Assembly: GCA_027625915.1 (NCBI GenBank)
Contig: JANTQA010000029.1
Coordinates: forward strand, 9,734,001-9,798,000
Length of the DNA: 64,000 nucleotides
Source of the DNA: Anaeramoeba flamelloides
Taxonomy: Eukaryota > Metamonada > Anaeramoebidae
Direction of reading: 5' to 3'
Below are positions 21,001 through 32,800 of the stretch, piece by piece; the first letter of the stretch is position 1, and every line of letters begins with the position of its first letter. A program made the translations under genes and the position numbers. The notes beneath the pieces were generated by a model. The model ran no database searches and was not told the DNA's origin. It saw only the letters and a program-made list of their open reading frames with translations.

Positions 21001-21119
21001 ATCGTAACTTTTTCTTTTTTGTTTTTGGAAACACCTGGATACATTTTAAAGCAATAACCTAACCCACCGCTTCCATTTTGCTCTCCTATCGTGTATTTTT
21101 TTTTTAATTGATTGCCCAT
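15074..21119 (-). CDS. SCYL2: SCYL2-like (CVAK104) pseudokinase with HEAT repeats, two exons
   Basis: Exon 1 is 20505-21119 (205 codons) and exon 2 is 15074-17446, giving 995 residues; human SCYL2 has 929. SCYL2 proteins act at clathrin-coated Golgi and endosomal membranes. The join reads LTYPK|PSVMQFQPSMDYTAPE, phase 0 on both sides, matching the family's EYLAPE region. The N-terminus MGN...GSGGLG matches human MGN...ASGGNGLA. It is a pseudokinase: the HRD loop reads AHLSIAPNC and the DFG position reads GFC. HEAT-like repeats span about 330-580 (VRVNSIICLNTLLESL). The tail is disordered and rich in Ser, Thr and Asn, with six copies of a 19-23-residue unit ending in (D/N)(F/Y)(L/V)FPS. It also has adaptor-like motifs (WGEF, NDLFDGLL, NSFFDDL, NNDLFF). 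The ATG at 17437 is internal to exon 2. It ends in TAA. Confidence 0.93.
15330..15665 (-). repeat. In-frame tandem repeat in the SCYL2 tail
   Basis: Six degenerate copies of a 57-69-nt unit encode (T/I)NTSTSND(F/Y)(L/V)FPSTTSTT-like peptides, about residues 800-910 of the full protein. Frame is kept throughout. Long open frames on the opposite strand here (15300-15611, 15651-15959) are by-products of the repeat. Confidence 0.9.
17955..18137. mobile_element. MITE family E, copy 1 (TTAA-flanked)
   Basis: Starts TTAAGGAACTAGTCTCTATT and ends with the inverse of TTAAGGGACTAGTTTCTATT. TTAA is present at both edges, the target of piggyBac-type transposons. Internal blocks (CCTTATTTA-AAATTGGTCAAAAA) match copies at 25835 and 48160. 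No coding. Confidence 0.75.
18245..18430. repeat. Paired palindrome, family D
   Basis: Two adjacent inverted repeats. The first pairs TTTAATTTGTAGAAATAAAC with GGTTTATTTCTTAAATTAAA. The second pairs CCAGAATTTAAAAGAATTGA with TTCTTTTGAATTCTGG. The unit ends in CTAACGGC. The same two modules recur at 24340, 26340 and 38215. Confidence 0.65.
18606..19865. mobile_element. TIR element family C, with a nested MITE
   Basis: The left end TACAGTCATTCCAGTACTAT, followed by CGTGAAA, faces a right end whose inverse reads CTGTTCCAGTCCTATCGTGA. The same terminal pattern occurs at 4725-4995. Without the nested 532-bp MITE A the element is about 730 bp. The internal stretch with GAAATTGAATTTTCTATTTC is shared with 4930-4960. 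No transposase frame is seen. Confidence 0.6.
18640..19171 (-). mobile_element. MITE family A, copy 2 (532 bp)
   Basis: Near full-length inverse match of 11697-12229. The ends are TAAACTATATTCCAAAAATC on the left and, inverted, TAAACCACATTCCAAAAATT on the right. It sits just inside the left end of the family C element, so it inserted later. It carries a (TA)n run near 19003-19022. Confidence 0.85.
19994..20075. repeat. Remnant of MITE family B
   Basis: Shows TACAGTTGGTGTCTTAAATT at the left and GTTTGTGCCTTAAAGTGG, then TACTAACTGG, at the right. This is the family B pattern with most of the interior missing. Confidence 0.55.
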
Positions 21120-22505
21120 TTTAGATCAGCTGGTTTTTGATTTTTTATTATTAAAGAAAAGGATCCAAAAACAGTCTGGTTAATTCGAATGAGAAAAAAT
21201 GAATTGGTAAAAAATTTTTTCTAGATTACAAGTTATTTTTCAATCTGGAAGGCCTTTGGCTTGGGGTTTTTATTACTGAGAATTCTTAAAGTGATTATCT
21301 CTTTATTTTATTGATATTTTTAATTTCTAAAACTTGCTTAAAGTGAAGAAGCAATCATAAAGTCAAAATTTGACTCTGTTATCTATTTCCAAGAGTATAA
21401 GGAATGAAGATTTTAGACTTTGGATGTGTATTTGTTACTTTTTGGCATTCAAAGTACATGTTGAAAAAGAAATCATCCATTTTTTATTCATAGTTAAAAT
21501 AAAATTCAGAAATAGAATATTAAGTTGAATTATCTTTTCTCCTTTGGGGAATGTTAAATGGTTTAACCTTTATTCTTATGTCCACATTGTATTGTGGCAT
21601 TTTATGCTAAGTTTGAATAACGATATAATAAATTATTTTTAAACAAATTTTGAAATAACAAAAACCAACGAAACACAACGAAAATAAATCAATACAATTT
21701 TCAGATCCAATTGTAAGTATATCAATCAGTTAAAGTGTTGACTTCTGATATAAGACACTTATTTTAATTGAACTTACATCAGAATTTCAAATAAACAATA
21801 TGGTCTTGATCAAAAAAAAGAAAGAAATGATAAAGAATCTTTAGATCAACAATAAGATGTTAAATCTTTTTATGAAATATTTTGGAGCTAAATTGTTTTT
21901 TTAAAACAATGAAAGAACCAATAAAAGTGTTTTAATTGATGAGATTTAAAAATATAGAATGTAGTTAATGGATACTATTATTCGAGTAATTGCCTTTTTA
22001 ATAAATCCCATATAATTATTGGTGTACATTAAATAATTATAACAAAGTTAATTTTGTTTATGTAAAAGTTCAATTAGTCTATAATCCTAAGAGTAACTAC
22101 TATTTGTTCTAAAATAAATAAACAACAATTTTCTTTCAGTTTTCCAAGGTTGTTTTTATAATTATGCCACTTTTCTAATTATTAATTCTGTAAATACTAA
22201 AATAAAATGCACCTTTTTCAATTTGGAGATTCAAAGATCTATTTTTAATTCTTGGGTATCATTTTTTTGGAAAGTTGAATGAAAATTTTGATCTTTTTAT
22301 TTTACAATTCACAATAAAGAAAATTATTTTTATTAACTGATCTTTTGGTTTATTTTCTTTTTTTTTGATTCATTTATCAAAATTGATTTTTTTAATATTC
22401 GTAAAATTTATTTTTTTCAAATTGAAAATATTTAATTATGAGTCTCAAATTTATAAAGTTTTAAATTATTTATACTTTGAAGAATTATTTGAAGACTATT
22501 TCGAT
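21120..22505. other. Intergenic upstream of the SCYL2-like gene
   Basis: No coding frame. The promoter of the minus-strand pseudokinase gene should lie at the left edge, but no specific element is recognisable. No repeat family was identified. Confidence 0.35.
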
Positions 22506-22705
22506 TACAGTCAGTTCCACCATTAAGTTATAGATTTTCTACAAAATTTAAGGCACAAAAAGAATTCTCAAATTAAGGTACAAAATTCAAATTCTAGTAA
22601 AATAATTTGTGAAAAAAAAAATTCGAAAAAATATACCATATTTTAAGGTTTTTTGTACCTTAAATTTCAATGAAAGTTTGTATCCTAAAAGTGGAATTGA
22701 CTGTA
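22506..22705. mobile_element. MITE family B, copy 1 (200 bp, palindromic, TA-flanked)
   Basis: TACAGTCAGTTCCACCATTA at the left, and inverted TACAGTCAATTCCACTTTTA at the right. The interior repeats AAGGCACAAA / TTTGTACCTTAAA in opposite orientations, so the whole element can fold into one long hairpin. No coding. Confidence 0.8.
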
Positions 22706-22879
22706 CTAGAATTGCTCTCTTATTTAAAGAACACCAAAATTCCTAAAAATTGGGCATTTTTAAAACCAAATAGAAAAGAAATTGTTAAAACACTGAAAAT
22801 AACAGAAAATGGAAAATTGTCTAAATTTATCAACATTTATAAAATCTTTTAAAAATAAACTTTTTCAGATTTATTCTTA

Positions 22880-23560
22880 TTTTTTTAAATTATCAATTAT
22901 CAATACTTCTGACAAATTTTTAATTTTATTTTCAAAAGCAAAAATAAAAATCAAATGATTTGCAGAATAAATACGAATAATCAAATATTTCTATGATTTT
23001 ATTTTGTTTATTTTTTTTTTATAGAAAAAAGGGAAAAAAAACATGAAATTCAAGTTTTCAAAATAGACTTTTTATTAAATACTAGAATAACCCTTTTAAA
23101 TACACTTTTTGTATTAGAGAAAATAAAAATGTTTATAAAAATAAAGAATTCTTTGTGGTAAAAATTGATATTAAAAAACCTTCTGATACAATTAATCACA
23201 TTATGGTACCTTACACATTTGATAAATATATGAGAGATGAAAAAATAATCAAAACATGGTTCAAAAATACAATAAAAAAGTAGTAGTCGGGGTTTATCAA
23301 GGAGACCCATCTTTCACCTTTATTATTTTCATTTATTAGCCATTTTTTTATTGAAAAAAAAATAAAAGATTCTGTTTATCATGTTAAAATGTTGTTAGAT
23401 GATTTAATTTTGATAAAGGGAGGACCAGTATCAAAATTGATAAAATAATAATAATTTATAAAATTAAAGAATTTAGAATGATCCCAAAAATTGAAAAAAC
23501 ACTAAAATCATAAAAATTAACAGAAAAAAATTATTTAAGAATTTGGTTCAAAAAGAAAAA
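22880..23560 (+). pseudogene. Decayed LINE-like reverse transcriptase
   Basis: The plus strand shows, in order and in more than one frame, FVVKIDIKKPSDTINH (about 23150; compare the DIKKAFDSVxH motif), GVYQGDPSF (about 23288; the QGDP motif) and LLDDLILIKGG (about 23390; the (Y/F)ADD motif). The order and spacing fit the palm of a non-LTR-type reverse transcriptase. No LTRs flank it. The upstream segment 22730-22860 may belong to the same copy. The frame is broken, and no endonuclease or RNase H domain was recognised. Confidence 0.65.
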
Positions 23561-23751
23561 TATTTATAAAAAAACTTTGAAAAAGTAAAAGATGGTTTTA
23601 AAACAATTTAACTTATATTTGGTTAAAAAAAACTAGTTAATGGAGTAAAACTACAATTATTCGAATCTTATTTAATTTTCAACTATTTTATAAAGTAGTT
23701 ATATTTAATCTAAACCAAAAAGATTTTGTCTCTATTAATATTGCTTTAATA

Positions 23752-23952
23752 TACAGTCAGTTTCACTTTTAAGGCACAAACTTTCAACGAAATTTAAGGC
23801 ACAAAAAAATCTCAAATTAAGGCACATTTTTTGGAAATTGTTTTTTTTACAATTTATTTTACTAGAATTTGAATTTTGTGCCTTAATTTGAGATTTTTTT
23901 TGTGCCTTAAATTTCGTAGAAAGTTTGTGTCTTAAAAGTGAAACTGACTGTA
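23752..23952. mobile_element. MITE family B, copy 2 (201 bp)
   Basis: Best-preserved copy: TACAGTCAGTTTCACTTTTA at the left and its near-perfect inverse at the right, both edged by TA. AAGGCACAAA modules occur three times in each arm. The centre is a T-rich loop. Confidence 0.88.
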
Positions 23953-24339
23953 CAAAAAAAGAAAAGAAAAAATATTTAATTAAGAAAAAAATATTTTGAA
24001 TAATTTACAAAACTGTAACAAAATTAGAAAAATTCCGGATATTGATTACAAGAGAATATATAAACTCTAAAAAAATTTGAAATTCTTAATTTTTGAAACA
24101 TCCAAACCAATAAAAAATTTATAAAAAAACAATTACTTAAATATTCATTGAGAATTAGAAAACATAAAATTATTTAATAAGAAATCTAAAAAATTTATGA
24201 AAAAAAAAATAATATTAAATAGTTCTGGGTGGAAAAATCACGAATATTTCGTAATGATTTTCTATAATAACAAGACCCCATAAACTTTTTTGTAGTCAAG
24301 TGGCAAACAGTACTATCATCATAAGTTTTACTAAGAATG

Positions 24340-24660
24340 GAAAAAAACTTTAATTTTACTCAATTGTTTTAAATTTTGGACAAGCTAACAATATTTTTTT
24401 TAATTATTGTTTTTATTTCTAAAATCTATTGATTTTCCCATTAACAAAAATTAAAAAAAAAAAATAACTAAAATCTATTGATTTTCCAAATAAACAGAAA
24501 ACCCAGAAAAAAACTAACGAAAATCTATTGATTTAACACATAAACAGAAAATTACAAAAAACCTAATTGCAGTTTTCCATAATTCAAAAGTATTGAGTAA
24601 AATCCTTGATTTTACTCAATTCTAATAAATTAAAAAAAAAAAAAAAAAAAACAATGTTAA
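24340..24660. repeat. Palindrome cluster, family D
   Basis: Starts with CTTTAATTTTACTCAATTGT and ends with AGTATTGAGTAAAATC...GATTTTACTCAATTCT. Between them, AAAATCTATTGATTTTCC hairpins and AAAAACTAACG / AAAACCTAATTG junctions repeat about three times. Confidence 0.6.
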
Positions 24661-25834
24661 ATAATAATTAAAATAGGAAGACTCAACTTTCTTTTTAAAA
24701 TTAAGAAATTTCACAAATTATCTAAATAGATATTAATATGTTTATGAAAAGAATAACAAAACAATAAAATATTGTAATTTATATAAAAAATACCAGAACT
24801 CAGAAATATATGAAGATATCGATCATTTTCGATGGAACTCTTCATCACCCAATTAAAAGAAAATGGAATAATTTATTTTAAATTATTAACTCAAATTTAT
24901 AATAAACAATAAGAATAATATATATTAATAATAGGGATAAAGTTTTTTTTTTGTTAAAAAAAGGATTTGTTTTAATGAATATAAACATCTAAATTTGATT
25001 AGAAAATGGTTAGAACCAACTCTTGAATCACAAATTTGATTAAATACCCCCCATCCCCCCAGAATATTTTGCTAAAAATTACAAAAAAATACAAATATTT
25101 TCAACATTTTATAATTTTTGTTTAATAAAAATCAAATTAATTTAAAGATCAGTCAAAGAAGGAGAATTCGCTTGTTTTTTCATTTAAATTTGTCCAAATA
25201 AAGAAAACCATTGATTATTTTTTTAAAAAATATAATATGTGATTTTTTTTCTATACCTGGTGAAATATATACCAACAGAAGAAAACAAGTTTTTAAAACC
25301 AAAATTGAAATTAAACTATTCTTTCTATGAGCTGAGACAATAAATTTCTCTTTTTTGTTATTTTACTTCCTTTAAACAAAAAAGGATAAAATCTAATTAC
25401 TACCAAATCATTTAAGCTACAAATGTTTTTATTAACGATGATTTATTTGTAATTTTTAAAACTCTATTGGTAATAAATAATCTCAAAAAGTAAATCTCAT
25501 TTATGAAAATGTTTACCAAATTCACCAACTTCTATTAAATTTTTCTTTTTATGGAAAATTTGACTTCAAAAAAAGCAATTGAATCCTTTTTTCCATTCTC
25601 ACTCTAAACTCAATAACCTTATTTTCCTTTAGAATTAGAAATAGAAATTGTTTTTTACCAAAAAAAAATAAACACCTTCTTATTTTTCGAAAATTGTAGT
25701 ATTTCTTGATCTTTCATTTTTCAAAAAAAATCTATTTTGTATAAATCTCTTATGATCAAAAAATCAAATATCCAAACTTTATTAGACCTTGGTAAATTTA
25801 AATTTCTATGAGTAACTCTTCATTCAATTCCTAT
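24661..25834. other. Intergenic, nothing recognised
   Basis: AT-rich with a short C-rich stretch near 25047-25060. No coding frame or repeat family was recognised. Confidence 0.35.
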
Positions 25835-26022
25835 TTTCGGGACTAATCTATATTAAATTTTTTTACCTAAACTTTATCAAGATTAAGAAAATTTTTTGCT
25901 AATTACTATTATTTGAAAAACTCTGTTTAAATTCAATATTAAACATATTTCTAGATAATGAATCCTTATTTAGAAATTGGTCAAAAAAAAAAAAAAAAAA
26001 AAAATAGAAACTAGTCCCTTAA
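25835..26022. mobile_element. MITE family E, copy 2
   Basis: The right end AACTAGTCCCTTAA is intact. The left end (CGGGACTAATCTATATTAAA) is worn and lacks TTAA. The interior matches copy 1 closely (CTTATTTAGAAATTGGTC) and carries a 20-base A run. Confidence 0.7.
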
Positions 26023-26329
26023 TTTTTTTTTTTAATTATTTTTTCACAATAAACAAAAAATAATTCAGTTTATTATCTTTGAATTTTTATTTCTTTATTA
26101 ATTTATTGATAAACAATTCCCATTCAATTTTTAATATTCAAATAAGAGTCAATATCACTATCAGTGTCGATTAGTGGAAATTAGAAAAAAAAATACTGAA
26201 ATTGTAGCGAAATACAAATATTAGATAATAAACTCAAATAAGACTCATTATTTTTTTTTGTCAATAGTTAATTTTACAGGAAAATATAATTCTTTATTGA
26301 AATTTCTAAACAATAAATTTCGAAATTAG

Positions 26330-26710
26330 GGATGTGTTGTAGAGTGTCAGATTTCAACAGAATAAAGTAAAATCTCAAATTTTTCTCAATTCTTTTAAAT
26401 TCTGGAAAAGCTAACTGCGTTTTTTTTTAATTTTTGAAATAAATAGAAAATTAAATAAATTTTCAGTTTATTTCAAAAATTAAAAAAAAACCGAACGGAA
26501 AGTGCCGTAGAGTGCCAGATTTCAACATAATAGAGAAAAATCAATTATTTTACCCAATTCTTTTAAATTCTGGAAAAGCTAACGGTGTTTTTTTTTACTT
26601 TCAGAAATAAAAAGAAAATTTATTAAATTTTCAGTTTATTAACAAAAATTACAAAAAACCTAACGGCTGATATCAAAAGGAAATTAATTTCCTCTTTTCA
26701 AAAAAAAAAA
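26330..26710. repeat. Tandem pair of family D palindrome units
   Basis: Two direct copies of a unit of about 170-180 bp, at about 26335-26505 and 26506-26680. Each begins GTAGAGTG(C/T)CAGATTTCAACA. Each contains a CAATTCTTTTAAATTCTGG end and a second palindrome between CTAACGG-like and CCGAACGG / CCTAACGG ends. Confidence 0.7.
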
Positions 26711-26826
26711 AAAAAAAAAATCAAAATAAATACTAATTTTAAGATTTGTATCGAGAAATAGTTCTACATAAAAAAAAAATACAAAAATTGTTGCGAAATG
26801 CATATAATACAAAAAACCAAAAAAAA

Positions 26827-29800
26827 TTAATTTAAAAGGGTAAAAAAATTAACGAAAACAATACTAAAATCAAATCGTAATTAAAATGAAAACAAAATAA
26901 AAAAAAAAAAAATAAAATAAAAATAAATAAAAAGCTGTATTAAAAAAAACCTTGATAATAAAAGTTGACCATTTGCCAATCCAATAAATATATCGGCAAA
27001 CTCCTTTTCCCAATAAACTGAAAAAATTCTTTTTCGTATATTTCTTTGATAGAGCAAACCGAATGACCATGTATCCCATATTGAAATGATGCCATTTTTT
27101 GAACCTGTAATGAAAAAATCTTGAAATTTGGAAAAGGACCAGCAGGTGATATTTTCTTGTATAATTTTTGATTTGATTAGATTGAGATTTAGGGAGAACA
27201 AAAACAGCTCTCTTTTATTATATATTAGTATTGAATCATTTTTCAAGATTTTGATTAAATAAATGGACAGATTCAAATTTTTGGTAGTATGCTCACCAAA
27301 CTTATCGAAATGTCTTTGCTTTGTAAGGGTGAACAAATTAATCATTCTAATTGATTTGCCATTCGAGAAGGAATTTAAGCATAGGATACCATTTTTCGAT
27401 CCTGAAACGATCAAGTCGCGATCTATATCGAAATCTATTGCCGTGATTTCGTCTGAATGGTCAAACAAGACTAATTTTGGGTTGACATTAAATTTGTTTT
27501 TAAATTCCCAAACTGATATGGTTGTATCTCGTGAGCCAGTCAAAAGATAATTGTCTCTGTATTTTAAGCAAGTGACAATATCTTTATGTTGATGAAGCTC
27601 TTGAACAGTTTTTAAATTTTTTATTGAGGTCAATTTTATTGAATTGTCCCAGTAGCCACAGCTAATAAAAAATTGTTTGTTTGAAGTTAAGGAAAAACAG
27701 TTCCCAAAATTGATGATCTGTGAATCAAAAGAGACGCCGATTCTTCTTTTGATTGTATTGTAATCTCTACTGTTCACCTTTAATAGGGTATTTAAATTAT
27801 TAATTTTCGAATTGCCAAATTTTAAGGGGATGCTTGATGTTGGGAAATGTTTCTTAACGTCTTTATTATCATTGTCATCACCATCACCATCACCATCACC
27901 ATCGCCATCACCATCGCCATCATCATTATCATTATAGTGATCATGCATATTCAAATTATTTGTTCCTCGTTTAAATTTTGTTTTTTTAACCATGGGTGTA
28001 AATGTTTTCATTGAAGAGTAATTATTTTTTTTTAATTTTCTTGGTGACGTTGGTGATGATATGGAATTATTTGGCGGTAATAAATCATTATGAGAATATG
28101 AATAAGTGAGCGTAGGAGAAGTCACAAATTTCGGAAATTTGTTTTTGATATTTAATTTGTGTGAGGAAATTGTAATGGAACTAAAATTTAAATTTCTTTC
28201 AGAATTGAATGTTATTAACGAATAGTCTAGTTTTGTATTAATGCTTCCATCCATTTTAATAATTTTTATATATGGGAAAAATGTCTTTGAAATTTTCATA
28301 GAATAAATTACTAACTCAGTTATATTCTTTTTAGTGAATTTCTTTATTTGGGTTTTCTCAATATTTCCCTTTGTATTATATTTATCTTCATTTTCATTTT
28401 CAACCTCCTTGTTAATATGATTATTATTGCTGTTGTTAATATTACTGTTGTTGTTGTTGCTGCTGTTTTCGTTGTTATTTTTATCATTCTTCTCAATAAT
28501 AAGATTTACACCATCATGACTCAAGGAAGAATTTCTCGAAGGATGTGGTTTATGAAATATTTTTTGTGGGATTTGTTGATTATAAATATACGATTTATCA
28601 TTGTTTATTTGCACCTTATTTTTTTGGTAAAACTTGTAATCAAATAAATTGCTAGCCTTTATTGCTTCTAATCCATCTTGCTTATATCCAAAAATTAAAT
28701 CGATCCATTTGTGCAAATTATTCGAGACATGTTCGCTTTCTAAAGCCTTGCGATGTATATAAATAAACTGTTCGGATGATTTGTTGCACCATTTGGGTAG
28801 TTCCACATCTGTAAAATTGATAGTATTATTATTAAAGAATTTAAAATTATTTTCATTTCTTAAAAATTCCGGTAAATAAAAAAATTCAGGTATCAATTCT
28901 TGGAGATTTGAAGACGAACTTAGTATTTCCTCCCATAATTTTGGTATCGAATAAAAAAAATTTCTTTTGTTATTATAATGCCTTTTATGGTTAAAATATT
29001 TTATGTAAATTGAAGTAAAGGGTTCAATTCGAATTAGATAATTTAAAACAATTTCAATGGAGGAATAGCATTCATCATAATAAAAGGGGAATTGCTTATT
29101 TTTGATAATTGAGTCTTTGAATTTGTTGTGAAATTTTGCAAATTTTTCCTTATTCAATTTCCCAATTGGCATCGAAAGATCACGATAAACGTTTGGATCA
29201 TTTAAATCGATCTCATCGCTTGCATAATCTGATAAAATCCAGGGGAAAATTGGGTACTGGGATAGATCATTATACGTTCTGCCAGCAATTGTATTTATTT
29301 TCATTAAATATTCAAAATTCGATATCTCTCTCCTTTGCCACTGATCAAGTAATTTATTTAAATTGGAATAATTATTCTCATTGAAATTATCCCTTGTAAT
29401 GATGTTTTTATTGTTAATCTTGTTGATTCTTTGAATTAGTTCTTTTAAAATGGCATCTCTTTCATTAATATTGAAATTGAAAAAATAATTTGATTTATTA
29501 TTTAAAAAGATTTCAATGGCTGAGTCTTCGAATTGATAGATCCTTGGTTTGATATCAATAATGTCTTTATATGTCCAAAAGAATTCTTCAATTTCTAAAA
29601 TTTTTTTTTTCAAATTATAATTCTTTTTTTGGTTAGTTTTAATAAAATAAATGTTAAAATTTGATATTTCTAAATTCCCCTTTAATCGGTCAAACGGAGT
29701 AATTAATTCACATTGTATTTGTTTTAAAAATTCTTCTTTAATTTTGTAAATTTTGTTTTCGTTATTTTTGTTAAAATTTATTCCATGTAATTTTTTATTA

Positions 29801-32800
29801 TCTATTTGCTTTTTTGCATTTTCAATAATTTTTAATTCTTCCATTTCATCTTTATTTTCATCTTCCTCTTCTTCCTCTTCCTCTTCCTCTTCCTCTTCCT
29901 TTTCCTCTTCCTCTTCCTCTTCCTCTTCCTCTTCCTCTTCCTCTTCCTCTTCCTCTTCTTCCCCTTCCTTTTCTTCCTCTTCCTCTTCCTCTTCGTCATG
30001 TTCTTTTTGCTGGAGTTTTTTTTCATCAATATTTTGTTCTTGATTTTCTTCTATTTCTATTTCTATTCCATTCTCATTCTTTTTCTGTTTATCTTTCTCT
30101 TTTTCTGTTTCTTTTTCTGTTTCTTTTTCTGTTTCTGTTTCTTTTTCTTTTTCTTTATCTTTTTCAATCTCTATTTCGATCTCTTTTTCTTTTTCTTTTT
30201 CTTTTTCTTTTTCATTTTCATTTTCATTTTCATTTTCATTTTTCGATTTCTTCCCCCTTTGATTTTTCTTGATTGTTTTTATATTAAAGATAATTCTATT
30301 TAAATTGTTGTTTATTTTTTTTTTATTAAAATTAAAATTTTTTATAAATTTCATTCTTCTTCTTAAATTATCTTCATATGAATTTAATTTATAATATTTT
30401 TTTGTTGGTTTCATATTTTCAGACCAAATTTCATCAATTTCGTTTATATTTCTAATCAATTTTTTAAACTTTCTTTTAAAAAAAATTGTATTTAAATCTA
30501 ATTTTTTCATTGAAGAAAATAACTTTTCAATGAAATTTGTAGTATTTAATTCATCTGAAATTAATTTATTGTTTGTAATTAATAATTTTAATTTTAATTG
30601 TTTATTATAATTTATTTTCTTTTTCTTTTCTTTTTCTATTTCTTCTTCTTCTTTTTCTTTTTCTTCTTTTTCTTTTTCTATCTCTATTTCGTTTTCTTTT
30701 CCTTTTTCTTCTTTTTCTTTTTCTTTTGTGATTTGATCGAATTGTTCATTTTCTATTTTAATTAAATTATTATTATTATCATTAACTTTTGAAAAAAATA
30801 TTTTACTTCTTATATTTTGAACAGAAAAATAATCATTATAAAGAGAACAAAGAGAGTTATTAATACAAAATATCCAATTATTTTGATTAATTAATTGTAA
30901 AAATTGTAAATTATTATATTTAATTAATTCAGTTTTGAGAAAATTATCATTAAGCAAATATTCATTAAAAATACCCAAAATATTATTTTTAATAATATCA
31001 TTACATTTTAAAAAAATTTTTTTGATATAATTTAAATACATGAATTCATTTTTTGAAATTTTGTTGTTTATTTTCAAATTACAAATTTTTAATTTTTCTA
31101 ATGTTAATTGATTGTTATTATTATCATTAATTTCTTTATTTAATAAAGAAAACAATAAATTCAAAATTAGCAAAATTAATAAAGATTTTTGTTGGTTTGT
31201 AAAAGTTTTCAATATGATAAAATTTTTCTTCATAAAAAAATTCATAATTTTTTTAAAATAATTTGAAAATTCCTCGAATGGATAAATTAATAAAATTTGA
31301 TTTAAAAAATATATAATATTTATATATAATTTTAATGTTTTTTGTTTTATATATAATGTAATTTTTTTTTTAAATAAGCCAATTTCATTGAATAAATTAA
31401 ATAATTTTTTTATTAAAATTAAATATTGATCCAAAAAAAGATATTTTTTCTTTTGAATAGAAAAAGAAAAAAAATCATTTATAAATTCGATTAGATTTAA
31501 AAAATTATTTGAATAATTTTTATTCTTTTCAAAAAGTAATTTTTTAGCTCTAAAATTTAAAATATTTAATCTTTTTTGAAGATCACTAATAATATTTAAA
31601 AAAAATATTATCCTAAAATGTTGTTTTTTAATTTGTTTTGAAAAGTTATAAGATTTTATAAATTTTAAAAAAAAATTGATCTTTTTGTTATATGTTAAAT
31701 CGCTATCAAAATCAAATAGAATTAATTCATTAATGATAAAAAAAGTTGTTTTATTAATTTTTGTTTGAATTAATTTTTCCATATTTTTATTTGTTTCCTT
31801 TTCATTCTTATTATTGTTATTATTATTATTACTATTATTAGTATTATTATTGTTATTATTATTATTGTTGTTGTTATCATTTTCATTTTCCTTATCATTA
31901 TTGTTATTATCATCATCATTATCATTTAATAAATAATTATTAGTATTAAAAATATTTATATCAAAATTATTAAAATTAAAGATATTAAATAATAAATTTT
32001 TATAATTTTTGATTTTTAAAAAAGAATTTTGATCAAAATAATTTTCTTTTAATAATCTATAAATTTCATTTAAACATTTTAAAGTATCTAAATTATTTTT
32101 TTTACTCATTAAAATTAAGAAAGGATTTAATAACCAAATTTTGACCTTATTCTTTTGATTAGTTTTCAATGAAAAATCAATTAATAGTTGATAAAGGTCA
32201 TCTGAGGGGTTAAATTGGATCATTAATGTTTTTAAAAATTCTTGATTTTCGTTATCATCATCATCATCATTATTATTATTATTCTTATTATTATTCTTAT
32301 TATTATTATTATTATTATTATCTTTGCTTTTGTAAAAAAATTGTTTTGAATAATTAAAATTATTATTTTTTTCAAAATAAATTAATATTTTTAAAAAAAT
32401 TTTAAAACTATATAATTGAACTTTTATTAATTTACTATTTTTCATCAAAAACCAAAATAAATTTAAATAATTTTTTTGTTTTATGATTTGAATAAATTTT
32501 TCGTTCTTATCATTAAATAAGTTATAAATAATTTTTAAAAAATTTATTGAAATTTTTGAATTATAATTAATAAAAAGATAATTACAAATTAAATTAATTG
32601 AATTCTTAATTTTTAAATTATTATCTAATAAATACTTGAAAATTTTTAAAAATCTTTTCTGTAATTCTTTTAACTCCATTCCATTTGGTCTATTTTTTAT
32701 AAATTTTTTTTTTCTTTTTTTTTTTCTTTTCTTTTTCTTTCTCTTTTTCTTTTTATAAAAAATAGGTATCTGATTATTATTATTTTTTTTATTATTATTT

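Noticed and set aside
23050-23310. 86-residue minus-strand frame
   Set aside because: Antisense to the decayed reverse-transcriptase copy, whose motifs read on the plus strand.
29753-30303. Plus-strand poly-Ser and poly-Phe frames and a minus-strand Lys/Arg frame
   Set aside because: All are other-frame readings of the GAG/GAA and AAA/GAA repeats inside the BEACH protein.
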